From: a bacterium
Lineage (GTDB): Bacteria; Patescibacteriota; Saccharimonadia; Saccharimonadales; UBA4665
DNA length: 64,000 nucleotides
Reading direction: 5' to 3'
Assembly (NCBI GenBank): GCA_021783725.1
Contig: JAJXTN010000002.1
Span: 32,203 to 96,202 of the forward strand
Positions 25,763 through 35,517 of the stretch are shown here, one piece after another. The notes under the pieces are model-generated. The model saw nothing but the letters and a program-made list of their open reading frames with translations. It ran no database searches and was not told the DNA's origin. How positions within the stretch are numbered: position 1 is the first letter of the stretch; each line of letters opens with the position of its first letter. Both the position numbers and the translations under genes were made by a program.

Positions 25763-26374
25763 ATGGCTAAATTATTTGGGCATCGTTCGAATAAACAGAT
25801 CGCTAAACCTAATCCTGGTGGGTTGTTGGGTGATTTCCAGTTGGCTTGGTCGATTATCGAGACGGTCGAAACCTCAAAAATTATCGCCAATCAGACAGAA
25901 TCCGAAACGTTGCGCAAACTAGCGTCTTTCAATCAAGCCAACGGCATCTATGTCACTCCGACCGATATTGCCTCCAACAGCCACGATCAGCTGACTCACG
26001 CCAGTCTCGATGCCCATCTCCAAAAAGTTCAATCTCAACAGATTGAACAATATGGCTATCAACAGCTTATAGGGTTGCAATCAACGGTAGATAAATTGTA
26101 CTTACGCCGAAAAGTCCGCCTGCGAGTAATCGACAGCAAACATCATCCGATTCATAGCTGTCGACAAGATAAAACTAATGGCCAATATTATTACGCCGAC
26201 AACCGTAGCCGATCGGTAACTGGTAAAATTAAACTTATTAATCTTACTGATAATTATCTAATCATCCAGCCATCATTAGGCCGTCGATTAGCCAACAAGA
26301 CTATCGAATATTACCTAGTAGAAATCATCAACCCGCTGACCAATTTACCGTTAATACATCTTGATTTGGTCTAA
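25763..26374 (+). CDS. Hypothetical protein
   Basis: A 203-aa soluble protein. The N-terminal half is helical (GDFQLAWSIIETVETSKIIA) and the C-terminal half is beta-rich and basic (KVRLRVIDSKHHPIHSC, GKIKLINLTDNYLIIQPSL). No recognised domain. The ATG at 25763 is chosen over an in-frame upstream GTG. It faces the same way as the flanking genes. Confidence 0.6.
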   Translation: MAKLFGHRSNKQIAKPNPGGLLGDFQLAWSIIETVETSKIIANQTESETLRKLASFNQANGIYVTPTDIASNSHDQLTHASLDAHLQKVQSQQIEQYGYQQLIGLQSTVDKLYLRRKVRLRVIDSKHHPIHSCRQDKTNGQYYYADNRSRSVTGKIKLINLTDNYLIIQPSLGRRLANKTIEYYLVEIINPLTNLPLIHLDLV

Positions 26375-26415
26375 TATAGGTGATTTAGCTTTACAGCTTA
26401 TGCTAATCTAATATT

Positions 26416-26784
26416 ATGGTAATTGGTGAAATTACTTTAGCTAAGACTGAAGTAGACACAAAAATCGATACAACAGATACCAAAATATCAGATCTGTTAG
26501 GTACTTTTGGCGCTGAAGTAATTCTCGATAGACCAAGTCTGATTGGGCCATACATAGGCCAGCTTTCGACTGCCACCGTCGACCGACCAGTCACTGAAGC
26601 CCCAGCTGTTGACCCGACTATCGTCCAGCTAGAAAGCTTATACCAAACCGATAATACTCTAGACATTATAGATGCCGAAATACGTGACTTGCAGGCTACT
26701 GCCAGAGCCAATCAAGTCTTCACTGGGACTAGACTACTTCGCCATATTGCACCTAAAATCAGCTGGGGCATCGATACCATCTAA
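26416..26784 (+). CDS. Hypothetical protein
   Basis: A 122-aa acidic soluble protein, rich in Thr and Asp, with no recognised domain. TAATCT lies 6 nt before the ATG. It precedes the lipoprotein gene by 38 nt. Confidence 0.55.
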   Translation: MVIGEITLAKTEVDTKIDTTDTKISDLLGTFGAEVILDRPSLIGPYIGQLSTATVDRPVTEAPAVDPTIVQLESLYQTDNTLDIIDAEIRDLQATARANQVFTGTRLLRHIAPKISWGIDTI

Positions 26785-26822
26785 TATTGACGTTTTGGCC
26801 GTTGTGAGTTATAATATGTCTA

Positions 26823-27437
26823 ATGAATCAGTCCCGTGAACTAATTACAGGCGTGAGTTTGGTCTTGGCTGTCGGCCTTGGCACCACAGCATGTAGCGCC
26901 GAACCTCAACCAACCGAAACCGGCAAGCCTAGCCCAGCAAGCTACTCAGCTCAGCTTCAACAGCTAGCCGGCAATATTATCAAACTCAGCAATAAAGCTG
27001 TAAATAAATCTGAGGGGAAGCCACCACACAGTCTCGGTTTCGAACTGCCAATTAATGACGGTGGAACTATGTCATTCGATGTCCAATCCGCTACCAGCCC
27101 GATTAATGCTGGCAATATCGAGACGATTGATATCGGACAAACTTTAGCCTCAGGAAAATCTTCTATGCTATCGTTTTATATCAGAGACGATGGCACTTGG
27201 AGCGCTAACTGCCTAGACACTATCACGCCTGAAACAATTAGCGTGTCTGAAGCCGGAGAATCAGACTATACCCTCGGTCACAAGATGACAGTTACTAGCC
27301 CCGGTCTTGCTGGCGATATCTTATCCAGCTTAATAGATAATGCCGACCGTGTAGTTACTGTGGCTGAACATATAACAGCCGGATCAGCGATTGAGCCGGT
27401 AAATAATACCTGCTCGGTGATAATCGGCGACGATTGA
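26823..27437 (+). CDS. Putative lipoprotein
   Basis: A 204-aa protein with a lipoprotein signal peptide: basic N terminus, hydrophobic VSLVLAVGLG and a lipobox-like GTTAC (Cys about residue 24), then a Pro/Thr-rich linker. The mature part (about 180 aa) is beta-rich and unrecognised. TATAAT (26810-26815) is 7 nt before ATG. Presumably anchored on the outer face of the membrane. Confidence 0.75.
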   Translation: MNQSRELITGVSLVLAVGLGTTACSAEPQPTETGKPSPASYSAQLQQLAGNIIKLSNKAVNKSEGKPPHSLGFELPINDGGTMSFDVQSATSPINAGNIETIDIGQTLASGKSSMLSFYIRDDGTWSANCLDTITPETISVSEAGESDYTLGHKMTVTSPGLAGDILSSLIDNADRVVTVAEHITAGSAIEPVNNTCSVIIGDD

Positions 27438-27522
27438 TCATTCCGATCGTCAATGCATCCCCGGACAACTACTCGTAAACGACCCGAAGCGAATTGGCTT
27501 AAAATTTGCTAGTATATAAAAC

Positions 27523-28239
27523 ATGAAGCCGTATAAACTATCAGACAAAACCAAGAAACAAGAAATAACTGAGATGTTTGATAATATCTCGCCGAAGTAT
27601 GACTTCTTGAATCACTTCATGTCAGCCGGTATCGATATATTGTGGCGACGGAAATTAATCCGGATGCTAGCTAAAGATAAGCCGTTAACTATTCTTGATA
27701 TTGCTACTGGAACTGGAGATCTGGCTTTCGCGGCCGTAAAACTAAAACCTCAGCATATTACCGGCGTTGATATATCATCGAAAATGATTGAAATCGCCAA
27801 AACAAAAGTAACTAAACGTGGTTTCAAAGATATTATTGACATGCAGGTCGGCGATTCCGAAAAGTTAAACTTTAAAGATAATAGCTTCGATGCCGTAACC
27901 GTTGGTTTCGGTGTTAGGAACTTTGAGGATTTGAATTTAGGCCTAACTGAAATGCTACGAGTCACCAAACCAAAAGGCTGTGCTTTGATTCTAGAATTCT
28001 CTAAACCGCATGTATTTCCAGTCAAACAATTGTTTAGATTATATTCAAAGTATGGCATACCTTTGATAGGTAGGTCGATTTCCAAAGATGATTTTGCTTA
28101 CAAATATTTGCCAGAATCGGTGGCCGAATTCCCAGAAGCAACAGCTTTTGAGAAAATAATGTTAGACGTTGGCTACACAAATGTTAGCTCGACTAGACTA
28201 ACATTTGGTGTAGCGACTATCTACCGTGGTTATAAATAA
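27523..28239 (+). CDS. ubiE: UbiE/MenG family quinone methyltransferase
   Basis: A 238-aa class I SAM methyltransferase with the UbiE signature: YDFLNHFMSAGID, LDIATGTGDLAF (SAM motif I), VGFGVRNFEDL and LRVTKPKG. It would methylate demethylmenaquinone or a ubiquinone precursor. No other quinone-pathway gene is in the window, but NDH-2 and a flavin dehydrogenase are, so a quinone pool is plausible. Confidence 0.85.
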   Translation: MKPYKLSDKTKKQEITEMFDNISPKYDFLNHFMSAGIDILWRRKLIRMLAKDKPLTILDIATGTGDLAFAAVKLKPQHITGVDISSKMIEIAKTKVTKRGFKDIIDMQVGDSEKLNFKDNSFDAVTVGFGVRNFEDLNLGLTEMLRVTKPKGCALILEFSKPHVFPVKQLFRLYSKYGIPLIGRSISKDDFAYKYLPESVAEFPEATAFEKIMLDVGYTNVSSTRLTFGVATIYRGYK

Positions 28240-28373
28240 GTATCTAACCGAAACTTCCTAGATATTTAGATATAAATTACTTGTTGGACTTCCATACATA
28301 TAGGGAGTATAAGAAGGTTAAGGTTAACTAATATTTTATATATGTCGTCAAACACAAATAATCTAACCCGACT

Positions 28374-29465
28374 ATGACTTATGAGACTGGCGGAACCGTG
28401 ATTGATGAACGAATATCAGCCCTGCCATCAGTTTCGATGGCTAAATTAGCCCACCAAGCTGTTGCTGGTAGCCTTGAACCATTATTAGAATCAGCTTTAA
28501 CAATCAGGGAAATCCCAGGGACCGAAAAGTTCTATAACGCCGCAGCTTGGGAAGATGAACAAGGTAATACTTTATTACTAGGTCGCAAAATTGAAAAAGC
28601 CGGTGAAGAAGGCGAGCCCGACGTCGGCTCGCTAGTTTTGCTAACTCTCAAAAACGGCAACATAGATTCATCGAAAGAAATCTGGAAACCTTCCGACGAT
28701 GCTGATTATTCGCTGGAAGATGCCAGAGCCTTACCACTCAATGATGGCAAAATCATGTTCGGACTGACGGCAGTCGATCGTAACAAAACACCCCATCCGG
28801 CAGTGATCATTGTGTCGACCGCCGAATTAGCCAATGGCGATAGTTTTAAACCCAAAGTCATTGAAGCTATGGGGCAGGGTAGGCAGACAACTCCTTTAGC
28901 CGAAATTATTGATACTGTTGATGGCAAGAATGGTACACCAATCAGTTCCAGTCTCGTAGCTTTTAGACCAGAAGGTGAAGCCAACAACCATCAGTTACGT
29001 ATATTTGAATATCGAGAAGATGGCTCAGTCGACCACAAACAGTACATAATTTTTCCGAAAGATATACCTTGGGCTAGTTGGCGTATTGGCACAACCATAC
29101 CCCCTATATGGCTAGATGATAATCAAGCAATATTCCCAATCCACGGCATCACTATCGTCGATGAAAAATATATCTATTCAATCGGTGGCGCCCGCTTACA
29201 CAAAGATTCAGAAGGTATCTTGTCGATTGATAATATCAGTCAAAAATCGTTAATTGATCCTGACACTTTTGTAGGTATTATTGATGACGACGATGTAGAG
29301 TTGCATTCAGAACGACGAGTTGTATATTGTTGCGGCGGCATCGCCGTCAAGGCCGAAACTGGTGAAATCGATAGTCTCAAATTATTTGTTAATGTTGGTG
29401 ATAAACGGACGGTTGAAGTCACTGTGCCAATTGATCAACTAACTAGAGATTGGGATACTACCTAG
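28374..29465 (+). CDS. GH130/DUF1861-like beta-propeller protein
   Basis: A 363-aa protein with repeated beta-strand blades and motifs of the GH130-related DUF1861 group: KFYNAAAWEDEQGN, DARALPLNDGKIMFG, WRIGTTIPPIW and IHGITIVDEKYIYSIGGARL. Related enzymes are mannoside phosphorylases or glycosidases; no signal peptide, so a cytoplasmic substrate is likely. Family assignment is by motif resemblance only. Confidence 0.6.
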   Translation: MTYETGGTVIDERISALPSVSMAKLAHQAVAGSLEPLLESALTIREIPGTEKFYNAAAWEDEQGNTLLLGRKIEKAGEEGEPDVGSLVLLTLKNGNIDSSKEIWKPSDDADYSLEDARALPLNDGKIMFGLTAVDRNKTPHPAVIIVSTAELANGDSFKPKVIEAMGQGRQTTPLAEIIDTVDGKNGTPISSSLVAFRPEGEANNHQLRIFEYREDGSVDHKQYIIFPKDIPWASWRIGTTIPPIWLDDNQAIFPIHGITIVDEKYIYSIGGARLHKDSEGILSIDNISQKSLIDPDTFVGIIDDDDVELHSERRVVYCCGGIAVKAETGEIDSLKLFVNVGDKRTVEVTVPIDQLTRDWDTT

Positions 29466-29560
29466 GAATATCGCTGAATATCGACAATGGCCACAATAAA
29501 TAGTCAGGTGACGTTAGTTTTAAGGGTGTTGTGCTGTCCTAATTATGATTTCATAATACC

Positions 29561-29589
29561 TTGACACCTCTATGAAATGGGCGTATAGC
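29561..29589 (+). promoter_or_regulatory. Sigma70-type promoter of the HdeD-like gene
   Basis: Perfect -35 TTGACA (29561-29566), 17-nt spacer and -10 TATAGC (29584-29589), followed by a 30-nt leader with GGAGGT before ATG 29620. This conventional layout contrasts with the leaderless promoters nearby. Confidence 0.75.
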
Positions 29590-29619
29590 AATAAGTACTA
29601 TTAATGCATGGAGGTAACT

Positions 29620-30159
29620 ATGCAAGACGACGCCGTGTGGGGTTCAGCCCTAATGGCAGGAATGTTAGCTACAGTTTTTGGTGTGGCTGCAGTTTTCTGG
29701 CCAAACATAACATTATTAACTTTGCTGTATCTGTTTTCAGCATACGTATTAGTTGACGGTTTAGTTAACTTCTTTGGTGGTATATCTAGCCTCAGTCGAA
29801 AAGGATCTAGTTGGTTCCTACAGACTATCCTAGGAGTGTTAGAAATTGGCGTTGGTGTCTACTTACTCCGGCACCCGCATGTCACCTTCGCGACCTTCAT
29901 CCTATTGATTGGCTTTACGCTAATATTCCGGGGCGTATTCGCGATAGTTGGAGCTTTCTTAGACCAAGCTACTACTACTCAGCGCACGCTAATGGTAATT
30001 AGCGGACTACTAGCCTTGGTCGTCGGTATTGTCATACTATTCCAACCAGTCAGCAGTGGCGTTGCCTTTGTATGGTTGCTGGGGCTATATGCCTTAATTG
30101 CTGGGCCGCTTAGTATTTCCTTGGCATTTGAAGCCCGCAAAGCTGACTCCAAACGCTAA
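29620..30159 (+). CDS. HdeD/DUF308 family membrane protein
   Basis: A 179-aa protein with six membrane helices arranged as DUF308 repeats (GMLATVFGVAAVFWPNITLL, VGVYLLRHPHVTF, VVGIVILFQPVSSG). HdeD relatives are linked to acid or general stress. The ATG at 29620 has GGAGGT 5-6 nt upstream, so the ATG at 29608 is not the start. A terminator hairpin follows. Confidence 0.85.
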   Translation: MQDDAVWGSALMAGMLATVFGVAAVFWPNITLLTLLYLFSAYVLVDGLVNFFGGISSLSRKGSSWFLQTILGVLEIGVGVYLLRHPHVTFATFILLIGFTLIFRGVFAIVGAFLDQATTTQRTLMVISGLLALVVGIVILFQPVSSGVAFVWLLGLYALIAGPLSISLAFEARKADSKR

Positions 30160-30182
30160 AACAGATGGCTGTTTAGACAATT

Positions 30183-30210
30183 ACAGAGGTCATAGATGGC
30201 CTCTGTTTTG
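30183..30210 (+). terminator. Terminator after HdeD-like gene
   Basis: ACAGAGG/CCTCTGT hairpin with TTTTG tail. Confidence 0.65.
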
Positions 30211-30246
30211 ATGACAGACGATATAGTACAATGACAGTTAATAGCT

Positions 30247-30909
30247 ATGCGAACATTCCTGAGAAACAAACACTACGCCACCGAACCGGTCTGGCATGTC
30301 CAGGCCGCCATGTTGGTAGCTATAGCTCTACAGCTGTTGCTACCCGATCGTTATGTTTTCGCTTCGCGTTATCTATTAATCATCATAGAAGTTCTGTTAT
30401 TGGTAGGCCTGTCATTCACCACTCCTAAACAGCCGATTTTCAAATCTTTAAGTCGCCGAATTAACGTCCTGTTATTGATCTTTCTGACCAGTCTAGCTAA
30501 CAGCTACGCTCTCATTCAAGTAGCTAGAGGCCTGTTGGAATCCGGTCACATCAGTAACGGCCGTCTGCTGATATTTACCGCCCTCAACATCTATATCACC
30601 AATATTATCATCTTCGGTTTGTGGTATTGGGAAATGGACGGTGGCGGTCCGGGTGAACGGCGCCGAGCCAATGATCACTACAAGGACTTCTTGTTCCCGC
30701 AAGATCAGAACCCAAGCTATCGACATCCAGATTGGCAACCAACTTTTGCCGATTACCTATATCTATCATCGACTAACGGTATGGCCTTCAGCCCAACCGA
30801 TACTCTACCAATGAGCCGCCGCGCCAAACTATTGATGTTAGCCCAGGCGACAATTTCACTAGTAGCTATTGCCTTAGTTGCCGCCCGAGCCGTAAATATT
30901 TTAGGCTAA
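30247..30909 (+). CDS. DUF1345-like membrane protein
   Basis: A 220-aa protein with about five membrane helices. The C-terminal FADYLYLSSTNGMAFSPTD and final helix (ISLVAIALVAARAVNIL) resemble DUF1345, and YWEMDGGGPG sits in the loop before. Substrate unknown. ATG 30247 is 14 nt after TACAAT (30227-30232). It overlaps the 3' end of the convergent flippase-like gene by 4 nt. Confidence 0.65.
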   Translation: MRTFLRNKHYATEPVWHVQAAMLVAIALQLLLPDRYVFASRYLLIIIEVLLLVGLSFTTPKQPIFKSLSRRINVLLLIFLTSLANSYALIQVARGLLESGHISNGRLLIFTALNIYITNIIIFGLWYWEMDGGGPGERRRANDHYKDFLFPQDQNPSYRHPDWQPTFADYLYLSSTNGMAFSPTDTLPMSRRAKLLMLAQATISLVAIALVAARAVNILG

Positions 30910-31859
30910 AACTTCAAATAGCCGCGTCGTTCAGCGATAACAAAAGCCACGCCACCTATTAAAGCCGGAAACCAGGTGCTCAATAATCTAAAAACCAGCA
31001 CTACAGCCAACGCTTGGGCGGCTGGGGTACCGTAAGCAATTAAACCAATAACCATACCAGCTTCAACCCCGCCAACCCCACCAGGAGTAGGCGTAGCGAC
31101 GCCTAGAGCAATACCTAGAGTGAATACGATGAGTGTCACCGCTAAACTTAAGTCTATGTTCAGCCCACGGCTAACAAAATACAAACCAACCACATTACAT
31201 AACGTTAAAGCCATCGAGCTCAACAGTGCTAGACCAACTTTCACCGGTCGCTTTCGATAATTATATAGATCTTTTAGAACACGCTTAACGCCAGTTATCA
31301 AACGATTCTTATAATATAAACTAAGCCCCAAAACAGTCATAACCACTGCTAAGATTATTAGTAACTCAGAATCATTAAATTTCAGGCCACGATTAAGGTT
31401 CAAACCAACTATTTGATGGCTGAAAATTGTCAATACCAAAATTGCTAGGATGAAGTGTCCAAGCATACCCAGCAAATCATTGGCCGTCACTACAGCGGCA
31501 GCTTGCGAGTTAGTGTGTTTATTATTCTTTAAATATAAGAAGCTAACTCCGATACCACCGATACCGGCCGGAAGCAAGCGATTGGCAAAATTATTTGCAA
31601 ATTGAATTAAAACCGTGCGACTGAATATAATTGGCTCAATTGCCAACAAATAATAGGTCATGGCGGCAATCGGGAAAGTCAGCAGTACCCAACCGCTAGC
31701 AATATATACATAGCCCCAATTAGCTCTGGTCAATTGGTTTAGACTAAAGTGGAAGTAACTTATTTGTGGGACTAAGCCATATACAGCAATCAAAATTACG
31801 GCTAAATATAGATAGTATTTAAAATTTTGGCGAATAAATAATTTGGCCATTACAGCCAT
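30906..31859 (-). CDS. Lysylphosphatidylglycerol synthase TM-region / UPF0104 protein
   Basis: A 317-aa protein with about eight membrane helices of the LPG_synthase_TM (AglD/UPF0104) family: NFANRLLPAGIGGIGVSF, ATPTPGGVGGVEAGM and TWFPALIGGVAFVI are characteristic. Family members flip or modify lipids or are found with polyprenol-linked sugar transfer. It faces the same way as the Crp/Fnr gene 40 nt upstream, which may control it. Confidence 0.85.
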   Translation of the reverse strand: MAVMAKLFIRQNFKYYLYLAVILIAVYGLVPQISYFHFSLNQLTRANWGYVYIASGWVLLTFPIAAMTYYLLAIEPIIFSRTVLIQFANNFANRLLPAGIGGIGVSFLYLKNNKHTNSQAAAVVTANDLLGMLGHFILAILVLTIFSHQIVGLNLNRGLKFNDSELLIILAVVMTVLGLSLYYKNRLITGVKRVLKDLYNYRKRPVKVGLALLSSMALTLCNVVGLYFVSRGLNIDLSLAVTLIVFTLGIALGVATPTPGGVGGVEAGMVIGLIAYGTPAAQALAVVLVFRLLSTWFPALIGGVAFVIAERRGYLKF

Positions 31860-31899
31860 TATCCATCATGCTAGCGCTTATTGGAACATATCTATATTT

Positions 31900-32592
31900 T
31901 TAGGGGGCATTTTCTTCCATGTCAGACACGTACTGATCGTGCAGTAGAACAATCAAGGCTTTCAAATTAACTATATACGGCGCATGTTTACCGTAATCTA
32001 TAATTCCTTGGTGTTTAAGTTTGTTGAGTTCGGTAGCCGCTGTTTCTCGAGTTAGACCGGTAAGATTGGCAAAATCTTGATGTGTTAGGTTCAAACTCAA
32101 TTCGACATGCGACGGATCGGTACCACGGCCATAACTAACCGCCAGGTAGTGTAGGGTATATAATAACTTGTCGCTAGCCTTGGAGTACTCTAGAGCGTTT
32201 ACGCGCATTGTCTGGCCAAGTTTATCGGACACGTATCTCTTAAGTTCCTCGTATAACAGTTCGGGTTTGCTTTTGATGAATTCCAAAAAAGGCTCTTTTG
32301 GCACTACCGATAGAACGGCCAAAGGCGTAAAAACTTCATAATAAAATGCGGCAATTTTGGATCTGCCATACAGCCAAGGACCAGGAAATATCGAGTGTGC
32401 ACCGTAGAAAGCCACCGGCTTCTCATTGCCCTCGACACTGATATTGTAAGCTTTAACAATACCCTCAAGTACAACATAGGCCGTAGTCGGCTCTTCGCCT
32501 TGAAAAATGATGATTTCGCCCTTCTTGAACTCGCGAGTAGGATATCGCTCGAGAAACCGCTTAAGATCTACCTTAGTACTTTTAATAGACAT
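31900..32592 (-). CDS. Crp/Fnr family transcriptional regulator
   Basis: A 230-aa regulator: cNMP-binding barrel (FKKGEIIIFQGEEPTTAYVVLEGIVKAY) and Crp-type helix-turn-helix (LTHQDFANLTGLTRETAATELNKL). No Fe-S cysteine set. It has the same length and layout as the 20365-21042 product. First gene of a two-gene unit with the UPF0104 membrane protein. Confidence 0.88.
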   Translation of the reverse strand: MSIKSTKVDLKRFLERYPTREFKKGEIIIFQGEEPTTAYVVLEGIVKAYNISVEGNEKPVAFYGAHSIFPGPWLYGRSKIAAFYYEVFTPLAVLSVVPKEPFLEFIKSKPELLYEELKRYVSDKLGQTMRVNALEYSKASDKLLYTLHYLAVSYGRGTDPSHVELSLNLTHQDFANLTGLTRETAATELNKLKHQGIIDYGKHAPYIVNLKALIVLLHDQYVSDMEENAP

Positions 32593-32633
32593 AGCTATCT
32601 ATATACTAGCACTTGCGACTAGAATTTAAATTA

Positions 32634-34205
32634 TTATTGTGTTGCAGTAGGTGTTTTTGCCGGGACTTGGTCGATGCCTAAAAGGATAATAAAATCAGCT
32701 TTATAGACTCCGGCATAAGGATTTACGGTAATAAAATTATTGGCATATAGTTTACCCAGCGCCGCCCGAGTAGCAGGCATTTTGCCGTTCGACAGATCAA
32801 TGATAGATGACTTAGCTTGAGTGGTGATGGCGTCGCCGACAGCCACGACATTTATATTGTTAGCCGCTAGACTGGTTTTGGATTTGGTGGCCAAACCGGT
32901 GGTATCGGTGGCGTTAAGTACTACGACGGTAGCTCCCTCCTGGACAACTGGGTTGGATGACATGTGCTGAGCAATAAATGCCTGGATGTCATCGAAGTTA
33001 TCTAAGCCAGCAGCTGGTATTAGAGCTGATTCGCCATCACTGGAAGTGTAACTAGCTAGCAAGTTCTTGCCACCGGCATCATTAAGGCTAAGCGACTGAA
33101 TATCGTTGGCATTGATTGCTTTGGACAAGTCGTACAACCGACGCATTTCGCTCAAATTGAGGTCGGTCTTAGCGTTATTGCCGATTGCGTCAGCTAGACT
33201 GCTCAGTTTAGCAGGGTTAGACAGCACGCCAGCACTAGCAATTTTGGTTTTTAAGGCTACTAGGATTTGACGTTGATTTTGAGTCCGTTCAAAATCACTG
33301 GCCGCGAAGCCGTAAGAACCATAAGCATCGCCTCTAGCCCGGGCTAAGTCCAAAGCTTGTTCACCATTCAAATGGTGGACACCATTAGTTAGTTTGACGA
33401 GCGGACCATTCGTCGTCCAGTCCTTGCTAGGATCATATAGTCCGCGTTTATCACTACTGGCTACAGTAATATCAATACCGCCGACCGCATCGACCGCCTG
33501 CTTGGTAGCCGCGTAATTCACTAGGCCATAATAATTAATGCTGATACCGAAGTCTTGCTCAATAACTTGTTCGAGCTGACCCATACCTCCGGCCGGGAAA
33601 CCGTTTTGTTTAAAATCATTGTTTTTCCCATAAACGTAAGCTGCGTTAATTTTAGTGTGGCCATAGCCAGGCACATTCACCCAGAGATCCCTAGGGATAC
33701 TTAGCAGAAAGGCTTTGTGGTTCTTGGTGTCAAGGCTCATTATCATAATTGAATCGGTTAAATCAGCGCCATTATGCCCAGCATCGTCGGCCGAATTGCC
33801 GGCCAGCAAGATATTGACTCGACCCACATCTTCACCTTTGAGCTTAGTGGAGCTTAGAGCATTGAAAATATTGCCACCGAAAACTTTATGAGCATTGTAC
33901 AGGAATTTTCCACCCAGCCAGCCCCCTGTAAGGAGTACAATTAAGACCAGAACGATGACACTGCGTTTCAAACTGAAGGCCCCTACAATACGTTTAAATC
34001 TGGAAGGTTTAGACTTTGGAAGGTAAGGATTTTTGACACGCTGGCTAACACTACGGTTAGTATTAGATGAACGATTATAGCTACTCAGAGTCATGCCAAT
34101 ATCAGGGAATTGGCTGGCTTGTTTCTTGAACAATATGTCCTGAATAACTGGAGGCTGACCACGACGAGGCGGCAATGGATACTTAGACTGTGGATTATTT
34201 GTCAT
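32634..34205 (-). CDS. LytR-CpsA-Psr (LCP) family protein
   Basis: A 523-aa membrane-anchored protein: 80-aa cytoplasmic N terminus, one helix (VIVLVLIVLLTGGWLGG), the LCP catalytic domain (DSIMIMSLDTKNHKAFLLSIPR split, HTKINAAYVYG, QVIEQDFGISINYYGLV, DLARARGDAYG) and a C-terminal LytR_C domain (VVVLNATDTTGLA). LCP enzymes attach polyprenol-linked glycopolymers to peptidoglycan. Fits with the glycosyltransferases around it. Confidence 0.93.
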   Translation of the reverse strand: MTNNPQSKYPLPPRRGQPPVIQDILFKKQASQFPDIGMTLSSYNRSSNTNRSVSQRVKNPYLPKSKPSRFKRIVGAFSLKRSVIVLVLIVLLTGGWLGGKFLYNAHKVFGGNIFNALSSTKLKGEDVGRVNILLAGNSADDAGHNGADLTDSIMIMSLDTKNHKAFLLSIPRDLWVNVPGYGHTKINAAYVYGKNNDFKQNGFPAGGMGQLEQVIEQDFGISINYYGLVNYAATKQAVDAVGGIDITVASSDKRGLYDPSKDWTTNGPLVKLTNGVHHLNGEQALDLARARGDAYGSYGFAASDFERTQNQRQILVALKTKIASAGVLSNPAKLSSLADAIGNNAKTDLNLSEMRRLYDLSKAINANDIQSLSLNDAGGKNLLASYTSSDGESALIPAAGLDNFDDIQAFIAQHMSSNPVVQEGATVVVLNATDTTGLATKSKTSLAANNINVVAVGDAITTQAKSSIIDLSNGKMPATRAALGKLYANNFITVNPYAGVYKADFIILLGIDQVPAKTPTATQ

Positions 34206-34575
34206 AAACGATACCTAATTATAACCGCAATCAGGATTGTCGGCTAACGTTTTGTGCAATTGATTGAACAAATCTAAGCAAATCCTCAGAAGTTTAGTAT
34301 GTAATAAGCTGATTATCACAATATATTCTGCAACTGTTCAGCCGATGTTGTTAGTAAGTTATCGGTCTTTTACGCTTAAACCTAATAATGGTCTCCTTGC
34401 GACAGACCAAATTTAAAAACCAACCTAAAACCAATCGCCAACTAGACTGCTACTTGCAAATTTGTAGTCTAAAACAAGTGTCATTGAATTGACTGTGCAA
34501 TAACACAAAATTATTACTTTTACTAGTTATTTAGCCTTGCTTAGACTATAATTCAAGATGAAAGTTACATAATAC
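34206..34575. other. 370-bp intergenic region between lcp and GT2
   Basis: Divergent promoter region. TATAAT at 34547-34552 serves the GT2 gene. An imperfect inverted repeat TAGACTGC/GTAGTCTA (about 34443-34473) may be a regulatory site. No ORF or RNA recognised. Confidence 0.5.
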
Positions 34576-35517
34576 ATGAAATTAGTTGTCCAAATACCAT
34601 GCTTGAACGAAGAGGCCACCCTGCCTTTAGTTATTAAGAGTATCCCGAAGAAAATTAAGGGTATCGATGAGTTAATCATCCTGGTGATTGATGATGGTTC
34701 TAGCGACAGAACAGTTGAAGTCGCCAAAAGCTTAGGCGTCAAACACTTTGTCATTCACAACCGCAACGAAGGCCTGGGTCGATCTTTTCACGACGGCGTT
34801 ATCCGAGCTTTAGAACTCGGTGCCGATATTGTCGTCAATACAGACGGCGACAATCAATACCCTCAAGACCGAATTGGTGATTTAGTCGCGCCCGTTATTG
34901 CCGGACAAGCCGATATCGTAGTATCCGATCGCCAAACCAAAAACATTAACCATTTTTCAGCTTTCAAGAAATTGCTCCAAAGATTAGGTAGCGCCGTAGT
35001 CAACGAAGCCGCCGGCACTAATTTGCCAGATGCCGCCAGTGGTTTTCGAGCTTATAGCCGAGAATCATTAATTCGACTGAATACAGTTACGCGCTTCAGC
35101 TATTGCACCGAAACAATCATTCAAGCCGGCTACAAAGGCTTAGCGATCACTAGCGTCCCAATTACCACCAACCCGAAACTGCGCGAATCACGCTTATTTA
35201 AATCAACCTGGGAGCACGTTCGCAAATCTGCTTTCACCATCATCAGAGCTTACATTATGTACAAACCTTACATAATTTTTGGCTGGCTGGGTGGTGCATT
35301 CTTCGTACTGGGCTTAGTACCATTCGCTAGGTTTGCCATATTATCACTGGAGACGGGGACCACTCGTGGCCACCTTCAGTCATTATTGTTCGGTTCGTTA
35401 CTAATGATTGCGGCTTTGCTATGTCTGGCGCTCAATGTGATCGCTGATTTGATCCGAATTAATCGAATACTAATAGAAGAGAATTTGGAACAAACTAAGA
35501 GACTGCGGTTCTCTTAG
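34576..35517 (+). CDS. GT2 polyprenyl-phosphate sugar synthase (DPM1-like)
   Basis: A 313-aa family 2 glycosyltransferase: LVVQIPCLNEEATLPLVI, VIDDGSSDRT, the DxD-type TDGDNQYP and two C-terminal membrane helices. Similar to dolichol/polyprenol-phosphate mannose synthases, making a lipid-linked sugar donor for GT-C enzymes such as the convergent gene at 35514-37043, with which the stop codons overlap. Confidence 0.88.
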   Translation: MKLVVQIPCLNEEATLPLVIKSIPKKIKGIDELIILVIDDGSSDRTVEVAKSLGVKHFVIHNRNEGLGRSFHDGVIRALELGADIVVNTDGDNQYPQDRIGDLVAPVIAGQADIVVSDRQTKNINHFSAFKKLLQRLGSAVVNEAAGTNLPDAASGFRAYSRESLIRLNTVTRFSYCTETIIQAGYKGLAITSVPITTNPKLRESRLFKSTWEHVRKSAFTIIRAYIMYKPYIIFGWLGGAFFVLGLVPFARFAILSLETGTTRGHLQSLLFGSLLMIAALLCLALNVIADLIRINRILIEENLEQTKRLRFS